Origin: Piezodorus guildinii
Taxonomy: Eukaryota > Arthropoda > Insecta > Hemiptera > Pentatomidae
Assembly (NCBI GenBank): GCA_023052935.1
Contig: CM041293.1
Span: 171,607,600-171,671,599 of the forward strand
Length of the DNA stretch: 64,000 nucleotides
Direction: 5' to 3'
Position 1 is the first letter of the stretch. The number at the start of each line of letters is the position of its first letter. Shown in pieces: positions 42,255 through 52,923 of the stretch. Both the position numbers and the translations under genes were made by a program. Below the pieces are notes generated by a model, which worked only from the letters and a program-made list of their open reading frames with translations, did not search any database and was not told the DNA's origin.

Positions 42255-42822
42255 TTGTGGCTTATGACGGCCTCAGACAGACTAAAGCGCATTATGAACA
42301 TTTTCTTAAGATTTGTCTTCGGCACTTCAAGGAGATCTCATGTTACCCACTTATACGGTGAATTAAAGTGGCTCCTTTCCTCCACCCGCAGACAATATTT
42401 CCTTGGATCATACCTTTACCAAACTATTAACTCCCAGCGTCCTTCCTACATCCACGGTCTCCTTCAATTTAAATCCTCAGTTCACTTACTACGAAACTAG
42501 ATCCCGACATTCTGACCTTTATGCTCCTACCCACAGAACCAAAACTTTTGATCGTTCCTTTATTGTTCGACCTACTGCACTTTGGAATTCTCTACCAACC
42601 CATATCCGCCATGCCACTTCTTTATCCTCATTCAAATCCCAACTTTTCCTTTACCTACTGTCATCCCAAATAGGCGATCAGCAAATATGATATGTCCATT
42701 TCATCTTGAAATCTACATTGAATGATAGAAGATTATTGTTTACCGCCCAAATTTTAATTTGATTTTGTTAAAATTACATTTTATTTTCTCAGAAGACAAT
42801 ATTTAGACAATATTATATATGT

Positions 42823-42869
<47 letters not shown>

Positions 42870-42965
42870 ATATTATTTTTTTTTTTTTTAAGTAATTGGT
42901 TTGTTTTTAATTTATAGCTTTCTCCTCATTGTAAATAATTGTAATTGTAAATAATCTTTGTAATT
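42255..42965 (+). pseudogene. LINE remnant, C-terminal tail (family L)
   Basis: The plus strand encodes 'SHVTHLYGELKWLLSSTRRQ', then after a frameshift 'HRTKTFDRSFIVRPTALWNS' and 'PTHIRHATSLSSFKSQLFLY', the post-RT region of a CR1/L2-like LINE. The 3' part ends in a 'ttgtaa'-rich tract rather than poly-A. The three family L copies (6890, 26076, 42255) all begin downstream of the RT core. A (TA)n patch lies at about 42831-42870. Confidence 0.65.
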
Positions 42966-43005
42966 AATAAATATTCATGTTTATTTTGTCTGTTGGCCAG
43001 ACATA

Positions 43006-43600
43006 TTCTTCTTCTTCTACTGGCACAACAGACGCATGTAGCTGCCGTTGGCCTGCTCAACCAGCCCTTCCCACTGTGCTCTATCTTCTGCCATTGTTAT
43101 CGTTATTCCTAGCTTTCGGAGGTCACCGCTTACATTGCCCCGCCATCTGGTCTTGGGTCTTCCTCTCGGTCGCACTCCATCAGGGTCATGCATGTATAAT
43201 CTTTTGGCTGCTCTTGAATCTTCCATCCTGAGAACATGGCCTAGCCATTTAAGACGCTGGATCTTTACGAAAATGGACACTGCTAATTCCTGATACAGCC
43301 GATATACTTCCCCGTTTGTCCTTATCCTCCATCTTCCTGGCTCTTGGACTGGTCCGAAGATCCGTCTAAGAACTTTTCTTTCAAATCGGTTCATTTTTTC
43401 AGAAGCAGTCTTATTAAACGTCCATGTCTCACATCCATATGTTGTCACTGGTCTAACAAGCGTCTTGTACAGCCTAATTTTAGTGGTTCTGCTAAGCAAT
43501 CTACTTTTGAATAGCTTAATAAGAGCAAATATGCTTTATTCCCAGCCACCAATCTTGCTCTTATCTCCTCATCCTCATTAGCATCTTCATTGATATATTA
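43006..43600 (-). pseudogene. RTE-like LINE, C-terminal fragment with (GAA)n tail
   Basis: Minus strand from about 43600: 'EIRARLVAGNKAY', a break, then a 160-codon open run with 'SRTTKIRLYKTLVRPVTTYG', 'FERKVLRRIFGPV', 'RLKWLGHVLRMED', 'RPRGRPKTRWRGNV' and 'DRAQWEGLVEQA'. This is the conserved end of arthropod RTE-type polyproteins and belongs to a different subfamily from 7570-7963. It ends at a short TTC/GAA repeat (43006-43018). The RT core is absent. Confidence 0.8.
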
Positions 43601-44317
43601 TATATTTCTATTGTACATAACTGTTATTCATAGGGGACCTAGTCCCAGAATAATTTTTTTTTTCTACTCTATTCTATTTATAAATTTGTCTGGCGAAGAG
43701 ACGGACATTTTTATTCCTTATTCGGGCTCTACGTATCTTGAAACATAACCATCTAATATTGAGAAGAGGAGGAAGAATTTTTTTTTTTTAAATATAAGGG
43801 TTCGTTATTGAAAATAACAAACCGAAAATTCAAATAGATTAAATCCTAGCAATACATAAAAGTGTAATACATAAAAATACAGTATTTGTGAATCCACAGA
43901 TTCATGTTCAAGGATGGTACTTCAATAATAAGTTAAAAAAGTTGAAGAGTATCTGCGTGTAGAAATAAATTTAAAAAACTTTTAATTTCCTTGAACTCGC
44001 TTTCACAAATATGTTTATCCAACTCGTTTATCCGGTTATTTATTCCTGCTAATTTGAATAACATTTTTTTCCGTAATAATTACATAATCGTTTAAAAACA
44101 ATTTGTGTAATTTAACTATAATTAAACAATTTGCAATTAAATTAAAAAATGAAATAATTACAAGGAAAAAATGAGAAAGAACAATGCAAACACCTTTTTT
44201 TTTTCTTTCTTTTATATAATAACCAATTACAGTGGTCCTGTTTTTCTCACTAGATTGTAGCAATCACTGAGGTCTTAAAAAAAAAATTCAGTTTTCAAAC
44301 ATGTCAATCTTATATTG
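43601..44317. other. No feature recognised
   Basis: AT-rich; a 75-codon frame at 44036-44263 is Ile/Asn/Lys-rich and probably chance. Confidence 0.4.
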
Positions 44318-44492
44318 TTTGTTTATTCATTTAACGTCAATTTGTAAAATTGTGACTAATCGGACGGGATTAATCACATACTACAATTTTTTTTTTTAAA
44401 TTTACCTGTCCGGTTTAATTTGGATAGATATCTTAGGATAGCGAGTACCTCGGGGCCACTATTTTACGTCCACTCCGAAGGATGGCATAACC
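44318..44492 (-). repeat. SINE1, diverged, head missing
   Basis: Reversed tail 'ttgtttattcatttaacgtc', then a body interrupted by a poly-T run, ending 'tccgaaggatggcataacca', where a mariner piece begins. Confidence 0.65.
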
Positions 44493-44832
44493 ATCGTTGT
44501 CTATTACGGACGGAGGTCTTCCTCGGGGCAAGTTTTCCAAGTCGGTATCCCTAGCTGAAAACTTAGCAAACCAACGGCGAATGGTCCGTTCATTAACACT
44601 CCCTTCCCCTAACGTCTTGGAAATATTTCTTGCGGTCTCAGCTGCTGAATGGCCGAGTTTAACTTTGATAAATTGATTGGGAAGCTAATGTTTATAATAC
44701 AAAGGTAGAGTATTAGTAACTGTTTACTTTAAATATGTTAACATACGGAAGAAAACAACAGAGACCTGCAAAATCCTTTATGTATTTCAGAAAGTATAAA
44801 AACGGACATTTCATGTGAAACAACCCAATAAT
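44493..44832 (-). pseudogene. Mariner 5' half, reverse
   Basis: Minus strand from 44832: 'ttgggttgtttcacatgaaa' end, untranslated region, then the transposase N-terminus with 'SAAETARNI' and 'RTIRRWFAKFSARDTDLPRG', stopping at 44493. About 40 bp before the coding part is deleted relative to 25036-25482. Confidence 0.75.
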
Positions 44833-44984
44833 TATTTATAAGTTTAGATTCCCATGGAAACTAAATTAAACTTATCTTAAAATCTGTATTTGCACCAAAC
44901 GACAAGAACAATCAGCAAGTAATGTTGACTTGTTACACATGAGGAAGGACAAAAATATTACTCAAAAATCGCCTGTTTCCATGT
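44833..44984. other. Short spacer between two mariner pieces
   Basis: No motif seen apart from 'aaaaatattactcaaaaatc', which resembles the start of the mariner coding region. Confidence 0.35.
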
Positions 44985-45172
44985 TCATATTTGGAGGTAT
45001 ACTAAAATGTTGGTAATTGATTGGGAAGCTAATCTTCATAATACAAAGGTAGAGGATTAATAGCTGCTTACTTCAAATATGTAAACATTCGGAAGAAAAC
45101 AACAGAGACCTGCAAAATCCTTTATGTATTTCAGAAACTATAAAAACGGACATTTCATGTCGAACAACCCTT
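44985..45172 (-). mobile_element. Mariner 5' end fragment, reverse
   Basis: Carries the terminal sequence 'acggacatttcatg' and the 5' untranslated region only; a second copy within 350 bp of the previous one. Confidence 0.7.
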
Positions 45173-45225
45173 GATATTAAATTTTTAATCGATAATAAGT
45201 TTATTCATCATTCGTCACTTTATAT

Positions 45226-45585
45226 TACATTTTACAAATACAGTTAGAGATGAAAATAAGTGAAACTCATAAAGAGTTAATTAAATTGAAATTATATAGA
45301 AACATTCGTTTTATTAAATAATCTGTAATATTAATATCAAAAACAATTAGTTAGTTTTATCGGCTTTTCATCACTTTGCATTAAATTTTACAAGCTTGTG
45401 TATAAGATAATATTTTTTCTACAAATTTTAGATTTCCAGCGGTATATGATACATCTATATTACTCTTTTTATGTTCAAAAACATATATATATAGCATGAA
45501 AAAATATTGTTGCTCTTTTCTCCTTTATTTTTATATCGAATTAGTTCACCTTATTACAAACAGTTTTTTTTATCAATTCTAATGA
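45226..45585 (+). repeat. R1 dispersed repeat, left part (right part at 50429-50925)
   Basis: Starts 'aaatacagttagagatgaaa' and runs to the LINE A insertion point, after which the sequence resumes in register. Confidence 0.75.
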
Positions 45586-45909
45586 TGAATTCAACTTTAT
45601 GCGCATGTGTTATAGCGGTCATCTTTCAAGTCGGCTCTTGGATTTCTTGCTTTTTCAGTTGGATATCACTTCAGAACAGTCTTGAAAACATCACCAGGCT
45701 TCAGGATAACAACAACAGTTAATATTGGAGCAAACAACGGTAAGTTGGGTTACAATTTACACTGTAAAGTGAATGCTGAGTCACCTCTTCATATCAGCTG
45801 ATTGCCAATAGCTAGGCAAGGCTGGTCTTGCTTAAGTTTTCTTAAGTTATTTTTTTTTTTTTTCTTTCCCCCACATCTGGTTATTATTTAATTATTTTCC
45901 TTACATGAA

Positions 45910-47220
45910 ATGCGAAATTATCATCAAGTAATGTCCTCCAAAGCTTCAACTAAAAGATCTAGATCTAGTGGTTCAATCACGTCTCCTACAAAACAAAGAC
46001 CTCGCCGTGATACTAATAAAAGATTAAATCTACAAGCAACCCCTTCGGGTACTAATTCAGAATCTGAACCACAACCTGGCACATCGTCACAAGGGATGAC
46101 TGACGAATCGCCGTTTTTCACCCCGAATCCTTTTCAGATTTTGCATAATGAAAAAGAAAACATGGAATCTACTCCTATACCCAGTGAACCACGGCCTCCT
46201 CCCATATTTGTCAAAAATATTAGAAATTTCCAGTTGTTGTGTGCGCAATTGAACAAAATTACCGAATCTACCAGCTACTACTGTATGAGTAGAATTAATG
46301 ATACCAAAATATCTCCTACTACTGCCGAGACATATAGAAAAATAGTGAAATATTTAACTGAAACCAAAGCAGATTTCCATACCTATCAGCTACGCCAAGA
46401 GAGAGCTTTAAGGGTTGTAATCAGAAACTTACACCCCTCGACACCAGTTGAAGCAATTAAAGAAGAACTAACGGAGATGGGCTATAAAGTGCGGCAAGTC
46501 ACTAATGTCCTAAAGGATAAAATTCCTCTACCTCTCTTTTTTGTGGATTTGGAACCAGCAGAAGGAGTTGAAAAAATCTATGACCTCAATAGATTATATT
46601 ATACCAGCGTAAGAGTTGAAAAACCTTACATAAAGAAGGAGATAGTTCAGTGCCATAACTGTCAAGCATATGGTCATACTAAAAGTTATTGTCATCACAT
46701 ACCTCGATGCGTGAAATGCGGTGAACAGCACAAGTCTGTGGAGTGTACAAAACCAAAATCAACACCAGCTGTATGTGCTCATTGCCTCAAGGACCACCCA
46801 GCCAACTATAAAGGATGCCAAATCTATAAGGAACTGAGGACCAGGTTTCAAAAACCTCAAGTACTGGATGAAACAGCAAGACAAGTAAGAAACAGAAGAG
46901 AACCCTCAAAACTTATTGATGCCAATGTATCATTTGCCCACCTACTTGGAGGTGGGAATCAAAGTACTGAAGCCGTGGCCCTGCCGGAACTACAGAATGT
47001 ACCTCAATCCATTCCACATATACCTCTTCCTCAAAATGTAACCAATCCTAAAAATCCTAATCAACCACAAATCTCTCATATCCCTCCTCCTTCAAATGCC
47101 ACAGACCTTACCAGTTTGATGACATCCTTTATCTCCGAAATTAAATCCCTTGTTATGCCCCTAATATCACTCCTTACGAATCTCGTAACAAATCTCATTC
47201 CTGCCTTAAAAAAACCATAA
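45910..47220 (+). CDS. LINE A ORF1, gag-like RNA-binding protein
   Basis: 436 codons from ATG 45910; a second ATG in frame at 45931 could also serve, and a short overlapping upstream ATG frame precedes it. The N-terminus is Ser/Arg/Pro-rich and basic. Residues about 165-230 form a 'VVIRNLHPSTPVEAIKEEL' RRM-like/PRE_C2HC type domain. Three zinc knuckles follow: C248-C251-H256-C261, C267-C270-H274-C279 and C289-C292-H296-C303. The C-terminus is Pro/Asn-rich and ends in a Leu-rich stretch. In this family the protein binds LINE RNA to form the transposition particle. Stop TAA (47218-47220) is immediately followed by the ORF2 ATG in the same frame. Confidence 0.9.
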   Translation: MRNYHQVMSSKASTKRSRSSGSITSPTKQRPRRDTNKRLNLQATPSGTNSESEPQPGTSSQGMTDESPFFTPNPFQILHNEKENMESTPIPSEPRPPPIFVKNIRNFQLLCAQLNKITESTSYYCMSRINDTKISPTTAETYRKIVKYLTETKADFHTYQLRQERALRVVIRNLHPSTPVEAIKEELTEMGYKVRQVTNVLKDKIPLPLFFVDLEPAEGVEKIYDLNRLYYTSVRVEKPYIKKEIVQCHNCQAYGHTKSYCHHIPRCVKCGEQHKSVECTKPKSTPAVCAHCLKDHPANYKGCQIYKELRTRFQKPQVLDETARQVRNRREPSKLIDANVSFAHLLGGGNQSTEAVALPELQNVPQSIPHIPLPQNVTNPKNPNQPQISHIPPPSNATDLTSLMTSFISEIKSLVMPLISLLTNLVTNLIPALKKP

Positions 47221-49899
47221 ATGACTACACCTAATTCCTTATCCATTCTCCTTTGGAATGCGAATGGTGTTAGAACTCACACTGACGAACTTACAGCCGT
47301 ACTGCAAGACAAAAACATTGATGTTGCACTCATTACTGAAACTAGACTAACCACTAAACAGTACTTTAAAATACCAGGATACACGACATACCGGACAGAC
47401 CATCCAGACGGCAAAGCCCATGCCGGTTCTGCTGTCATAGTCCGCCGATCCCTCTCCCATCACTTACACCCACTTCCCGCCCACGATTACCTACAAGCAA
47501 CTTCCATTGTTATCAAAACATTTTCCTTTCCGCTTATCATCGCATCAGCATACTGCCCTCCTAAACATCCCATTTCCTCTGCCCAATTTGAATCCTTTCT
47601 CAACTACTTGGGTAATCACTTCATTTTGGGTGCAGACTTAAATGCCAAGAATCAACAGTGGGGTTCTAGAACCACCAATTCTCGTGGGCGGACATTGCAG
47701 TCTGCACTCAACTCCCGACGCTTTCATCTCCTACCTCCCGATTCTCCTACCTACTGGCCAACAGATCCTAACCGTAATCCTGACATCCTTGACTTCTTCA
47801 TCCACAGCGGATTAGGCTCTCTTAATTTTTCCATAGCTCGCCTTGATGAACTATCCTCTGATCATAGTCCATTGATTCTAAATGTATCCATAACACCTAT
47901 TCCTAAACCTATCCCACCGTCATTCCTTAAAGGCCCTGTTAACTGGAACCTCTTCCGCGAAATCCTCACTAATGATATTGACCTCAGAGTGATTCTGAAA
48001 ACCCCAAATGACCTTGACGACGCCGTATATTCCTTTACAACCGCTATTCAACAAGCTGCCTGGACTGCCTCCTCTCCCAAGTACTCCCAAATAATTCCTT
48101 ATAAAAGCCATTTACCACAACACCTGACAGACCTCATCAACAGCAAACGCCGAGCCAGAACATTATGGCAACGCACCCGCCACCCAGAGGATCGCCGCTC
48201 CTATAACTTTTTTTGTAGAAAATTAAAGCGGGAGTTGGCGATCTTCCGTTCCCAATCCTACAATACCTACCTCTCCTCTCTCTCGACTCGTGACAATTCC
48301 CTTTGGAATGTCACGAAGAGAATCCTAAAATCCCACACCATTTCCCATCCTCTCCGGCGCTGTGATAGTTCCTGGGCTGCTTCTGACAAGGATAAGGCCG
48401 AGGAATTCGCACAGCACCTTTCCAAAGTTTTTACTCCTCATCCAGAGCTTAATCCTACCCATACGGCGGCAGTTGAAGAGTTCCTTATATCAACAATACC
48501 GCTTTCCTTACCACCTAAAGCAGTTAATCCCTCTGAGGTCAGATATCTTCTTAAAAAGCTTCCTCTCCGTAAATCCCCTGGATACGATCTCCTTACTCCT
48601 CAAATCTTAAGACAACTTCCACCTAAAGCCATTACATTCCTTACATATCTCTATAACTGTATCCTACGCACTACCTATTTTCCTCTTTTATGGAAACATT
48701 CAACTATCATCCTTTTCCTAAAACCAGGCAAACCTTCTAACAACACGTCATCTTACAGACCTATCAGCCTACTTCCGATCCTCTCAAAAATTTTCGAAAA
48801 GCTCCTACTAAAACGAATCCTAGCCAAATTTCAAAATTTTCCTTCACATCAGTTCGGATTTCGTCCTCAACATTCCACGGTTCAGCAAGGACTCCGAGTT
48901 GTGGACCACATTTCCTCTGCCCTTGAGTGCAAGGAGTATTGTTCGGGTGCCTTTCTGGACATATCTCAAGCTTTCGACCGGGTGTGGCACCCGGGATTGC
49001 TCTTTAAGCTCAAAACCCATTTACCCCAATCCTTATACCTAGTCCTCCGATCCTATCTATCAAACCGCTCCTTCCGAGTTCGCTGTGGCTCAGAATTTTC
49101 CAAACATTATATTGTTGAGGCTGGTGTTCCTCAAGGCAGCGTCTTGGGACCCGTCCTCTACATCCTCTACACCGCCGATATCCCTACCGATCCCGATACC
49201 TTTCTGGCAACATTTGCTGATGATACCGCCATTTTGTCATCCAATTCCGATCCTGAAGCAGCATCGCTTAATTTACAAAATCACCTTTCCCTTGTCGAAG
49301 ACTGGTGTAACGCTTGGCGTATTAAGGTGAACGAAAACAAGTGCTCACACGTCACATTCACTCTTCGACGCAAATCCTGTCCAACGGTTTATTTCAATTC
49401 CCTACCGCTTCCTTCCTCTGACACAGTCCGGTATCTTGGCTTTTTACTAGACAAAAGGCTGACGTGGAACCCACACACAAGACTTAAAAGAAAAGAACTT
49501 AACCGCAGATTCGGCCAGTTATACAGACTACTAAACAGAAAATCTCATCTTACAGTTGACAACAAATTACTAATATACAAGACAGTACTGAAACCAATAT
49601 GGACCTACGGACTTGAACTGTGGGGAGCAGCTAAACATTCTAACATCAAACGCATCCAATCCTTCCAATCCAAAGTTCTCCGAACAATAGTTAATGCTCC
49701 CTATTACGTTACCAACTCTACCCTACACCACGACCTTAAAATTCCGTTTATTTTAGACCTGGTACCATCCAAATTTTCCAAATTTCATCAGAACCTTATT
49801 CATCATCCTAACCCTCTAGCACAATCCCTATCCAGCACCACCCATCCCTACAATCCTCCTCGAAGATTGAAACGGCAGTGGCCGCGAGACGTATTGTAA
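47221..49899 (+). CDS. LINE A ORF2, endonuclease-reverse transcriptase
   Basis: 892 codons, a normal length for Jockey-clade ORF2. Residues about 8-225 form an APE-like endonuclease ('LLWNANGVRTH', 'LITETR' with Glu, 'GADLNAKNQQWGS', 'SSDHSPLIL' with Asp 214 and His 215). The reverse transcriptase spans about 470-760 with 'SYRPISLLPILSKIFEKLL', 'AFLDISQAFDRVWH', 'GVPQGSVLGPVLY' and catalytic FADD at 665-668. The tail has 'PIWTYGLELWG' and ends 'PPRRLKRQWPRDVL'. No RNase H domain. It nicks the target and copies LINE RNA in place. All key residues checked are present, so it may be active. Confidence 0.92.
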   Translation: MTTPNSLSILLWNANGVRTHTDELTAVLQDKNIDVALITETRLTTKQYFKIPGYTTYRTDHPDGKAHAGSAVIVRRSLSHHLHPLPAHDYLQATSIVIKTFSFPLIIASAYCPPKHPISSAQFESFLNYLGNHFILGADLNAKNQQWGSRTTNSRGRTLQSALNSRRFHLLPPDSPTYWPTDPNRNPDILDFFIHSGLGSLNFSIARLDELSSDHSPLILNVSITPIPKPIPPSFLKGPVNWNLFREILTNDIDLRVILKTPNDLDDAVYSFTTAIQQAAWTASSPKYSQIIPYKSHLPQHLTDLINSKRRARTLWQRTRHPEDRRSYNFFCRKLKRELAIFRSQSYNTYLSSLSTRDNSLWNVTKRILKSHTISHPLRRCDSSWAASDKDKAEEFAQHLSKVFTPHPELNPTHTAAVEEFLISTIPLSLPPKAVNPSEVRYLLKKLPLRKSPGYDLLTPQILRQLPPKAITFLTYLYNCILRTTYFPLLWKHSTIILFLKPGKPSNNTSSYRPISLLPILSKIFEKLLLKRILAKFQNFPSHQFGFRPQHSTVQQGLRVVDHISSALECKEYCSGAFLDISQAFDRVWHPGLLFKLKTHLPQSLYLVLRSYLSNRSFRVRCGSEFSKHYIVEAGVPQGSVLGPVLYILYTADIPTDPDTFLATFADDTAILSSNSDPEAASLNLQNHLSLVEDWCNAWRIKVNENKCSHVTFTLRRKSCPTVYFNSLPLPSSDTVRYLGFLLDKRLTWNPHTRLKRKELNRRFGQLYRLLNRKSHLTVDNKLLIYKTVLKPIWTYGLELWGAAKHSNIKRIQSFQSKVLRTIVNAPYYVTNSTLHHDLKIPFILDLVPSKFSKFHQNLIHHPNPLAQSLSSTTHPYNPPRRLKRQWPRDVL

Positions 49900-50417
49900 A
49901 CGTTTAAATTGGAGTTCTGACACTGGTCAGATCCTCCACTCATGTAATGTATGTTTGTGGCTAGTGCGCCCTAGTTCGGCCTCCACTGATTCACACCAGT
50001 GACGCGGCTGAGGGCGAGGGTCTAGGATCTTTTGGATTCCGCTTTTTCCTCCACAAGTGGGGGGAAAAGCCCAGTCTGGGGTCCCTCTATAGCACTTGTA
50101 TATTTTGTATATAGTTATGTTTGTTTGAATGATGTTTGTTTATTTGCAAACTTTTATTTATCTCAATTATAGGTTAATGTTTTGTTTTGTTTTGTTTTTA
50201 TATTTATTATTATTTAATTCTATATATATCATTTATTTGTATTTATCTCAGTTATAGGTTGTTGTTTGTTTTCTTATTTTGTATATATATTATATTTTAT
50301 TTATTTGACTTTATCATTGTATATATTGTGTGAATGGGTTCATATATCACTATTACTAATGTTCATATAGAAACAAATTGTAATATATCTCAATAAAAAA
50401 AAAAAAAAAAAAAAAAA
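49900..50417 (+). other. 3' UTR and poly-A of LINE A
   Basis: GC-richer part to about 50090, then AT-rich. 'aataaa' at about 50392 merges into about 25 A residues (50395-50419). Confidence 0.75.
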
Positions 50418-50428
50418 AATTCTAATGA

Positions 50429-50925
50429 GGTGATACAGTTAATTTTTTGGAATCAACAAAATTAGTGACACTTTAGAGGAAGAAAATACAAAAATTCGCC
50501 ATATAAATCCTGTCAAATTATTTCAATCAGAATGAAACCTACATCACATAAAAGCGCATTAAATTTTACATCAATATAGCGAGTTTAATCAAAATCGTTA
50601 GAGCCGTCTTTGAGAAAATCGTAAAAAGGTGCTAAATGTATGATATAAAGTGGCTCTTCTGGTTGGCCGACTTTGATGAAAAAGTTGCTGCAACTTTGCA
50701 ACTAGGCCTCTTAGGACATGAAATTTCAAGTTTTATGCAACTTATTGTTTTCGCGCTAGTCTTACCAAATATATAGGGTCAGACAGACACACATACTTCT
50801 TTGTGGGACCTAGCTATTCCGACTCAGGAGACCCTGAAACATGGATTTCCATTTAAAACTGGAATTTCAAAATATTCAGGGTCGCTATACTTTTCCTAAC
50901 TATATATTACTTACACTTACTATAT
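50429..50925 (+). repeat. R1 dispersed repeat, right part
   Basis: Continues the copy split by LINE A: 'ttagaggaagaaaatacaaa', 'gtttaatcaaaatcgttaga', 'ggagaccctgaaacatgga'. Ends at 'ttacacttactatatat', where a reverse copy begins. Confidence 0.75.
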
Positions 50926-50927
50926 AT

Positions 50928-52395
50928 AGTAAGGGAAAGTATTGCGATCGTGAAAATTTTCGAATTCCAGTTTTCTACGGAAATACACATTTTAGGTTCC
51001 CCTAAGTCAAAATAACCAAGTCCCGCAAAAAGGTCTGTGTGTGTGTGCGGTAGCTCCCGGGCGGAAACGATAAGTCCTATGAAACTGAAATTTCATATTT
51101 CAGACAAATATACGCCCGAGACGTTATAAAACGACGTTATTTTTCATAAAAATGAGCTAACCAGAAGTGCCACTTTATGCCATTCATTTCTCACCTTTTT
51201 TCGATTTTCTCGAAAACGGTTCCGACGATTTTGATTAAACTCACTATATCGATGTAAAATTTAATAGGCTTTAATATCATATAGGTTTCATTCTGATGAA
51301 AATGGTCTGACAGGGCTTAAATGCCAATATTTTAAATTTTCTTCTTCTAAAGTACCTTTAATTTTGTTGATTCTATAAAAATAACTATATTATCTTATAT
51401 TATTATCTCTAACCCAATGGTCTCAATTCTTTCTCCCTCTTCAATTTCTGATAATCCTCCGAGGCGTCTGAAAAGGATATGGCCACGGGACCTTCTAGTT
51501 TAAAAAACATTTAGAGTGCTTCTAATGGGAAACTTCTCTACATGTATTTCATGTCATTGTATTGTATAACTATCACATTTACTTGATGTATTTTTTGTTA
51601 ATACAGTTGTAAATATCAATAAAATTGTTAAAAAAAAAAAATCTTTTTCATGAATCTGATTACTTAGTATAAAACAAATATTTTCATGGATGCTCAATGT
51701 AATTCATTAAACATTTTTTAACTATAATTTCATTTAAAAATGTATTTTCAAACCGAAGGTATGTGAAAGTCGTGTGTTGGGTGCACCAAATTTTTAAATA
51801 TAAAATAGCGGTTTATTATAACGGTTCTTATTTTTGGCACATGATAATAAATTAATATGTTTCCATATTTATCTTAACGTTATGTTATATATACTATTAA
51901 AGTTTAAAGCCCAATATCATGTAGGTTTTATTCTGATTAAAATGGTCTGACAGGGCTAAATTTTCTTCCCCTAAAGTACCCTTAATTTTGTAGATTCTAT
52001 AAAAATAACCAAATTATCTTGTTAGCATTGATAAATAACAGCTAAATATGTAAGTTGCGCGAATTTAAAAAACAACTAAAGGAGAAAACTGAAAAAATAT
52101 TGTTTTAATGCAATTTTTCGTTTTTGAACATGAAAAAATATTATCACATACACAAGCTTTTAAAAGTTAATAGAGGGTGATGAAAAGCCGATAAAACTAA
52201 CTGATTGTTTTAGATAATAATATAATAATTTTTTTAATAAAACACATGTTTCTATAGAATTCCATTTAATTAATTATGTAATGGTTTTACTCATTTTTAT
52301 CTCTTACTGTACTTGAAAATTCTTTAATCTTTTTTTTTTTTTTTAAACGGAGGTAAGTGAAAGTCGTGTGTTGCCCGCACCAGATTTTTTCATAT
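50928..52395 (-). repeat. R1 dispersed repeat(s), reverse, split by 51407-51894
   Basis: Right end near 50930 ('actatatatagtaaggga'), body to 51406; it resumes at 51895 and ends 'ggtaagtgaaagtcgtgtgt' near 52352. About 115 bp of R1 occurs on both sides of the inserted block, so this is either two abutting copies or a duplication at insertion. Confidence 0.75.
51407..51894 (+). repeat. Inverted duplicate, arm 2: Jockey 3' end plus adjoining flank
   Basis: Reverse complement of 38242-38728. Contains a Jockey ORF2 C-terminus, 3' UTR, 'aataaaattgtt' and poly-A (about 51630-51641), then 250 bp found in the same place downstream of the 38.5 kb LINE. Confidence 0.9.
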
Positions 52396-52923
52396 TTAGG
52401 TAAGTGAAAGTAATATATTGTATATATTCTTGTTAACAAAATCTATTTGACTTAGTCATTACAGAATTCTCCGGTTGCAAAGAGGTCATTTTAAATTTCA
52501 CCCTAACCCTAGGCCGCTTATCTCAAAGCGAAATAGGTTTATCCCGAGGGGGGATCCGAGACAGGAGTGGTTATTAGATTCGGCCTCGAGGCCTCCTCAT
52601 CAACCTGAAATAATACCTTTATCAAGGAGGCAGGGCCACTGATCGCATTACCCAAACTTGGGCAACCCGCTCTATCTTCTTCTAAAAACCACTCGGGAAA
52701 AGAATCGATAACCACTCTACGGCTGAGTCGTTCCTGAATGAAAAATTCAGCCTGCAATTATTAAATCATGATTATAATAAATAAACAAAAATTACTTCAA
52801 ATAAAAATGTGTTGGGAGGACAAAAAATGTAATGCACATCCTTGTCATATATTAGTTTTCTATTTTATACCTGCAGAATTGCCGCAGTTATTATTTTATA
52901 GATTTATATTAATTTTATAGATT
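52396..52923. other. No identified gene; short open frame 52539-52757 on minus
   Basis: The minus frame (72 codons, 'MQAEFFIQERLSRRVVIDSF' at its start) has no motif I know. It is preceded by 'aattgcag|gct', an acceptor-like site, so a host exon cannot be excluded, but there is no supporting partner exon. Confidence 0.3.

Larger units (their letters stand above)
45586..50417 (+). mobile_element. Jockey-type LINE A, full length, both ORFs open
   Basis: About 4.83 kb: 5' UTR (324 bp), ORF1, ORF2, 3' UTR and poly-A. Target duplication 'aattctaatga' at 45575-45585 and 50418-50428 (the two A residues may belong to the tail). Open ORFs, clear target duplication and a 25-base A tail point to a recent insertion. 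The target is an R1 repeat. Other family members here are 5'-truncated (38490-39365, 51407-51640). Confidence 0.9.

Noticed and set aside
51407..51894. Simple LINE 3' transduction
   Set aside because: The block ends without a second poly-A and without a clear target duplication, so it is kept as one of two hypotheses and not as a call.
52539..52757. Host exon on the minus strand
   Set aside because: An acceptor-like site precedes it, but there is no recognisable domain, donor or neighbouring exon, so I left it as unassigned.
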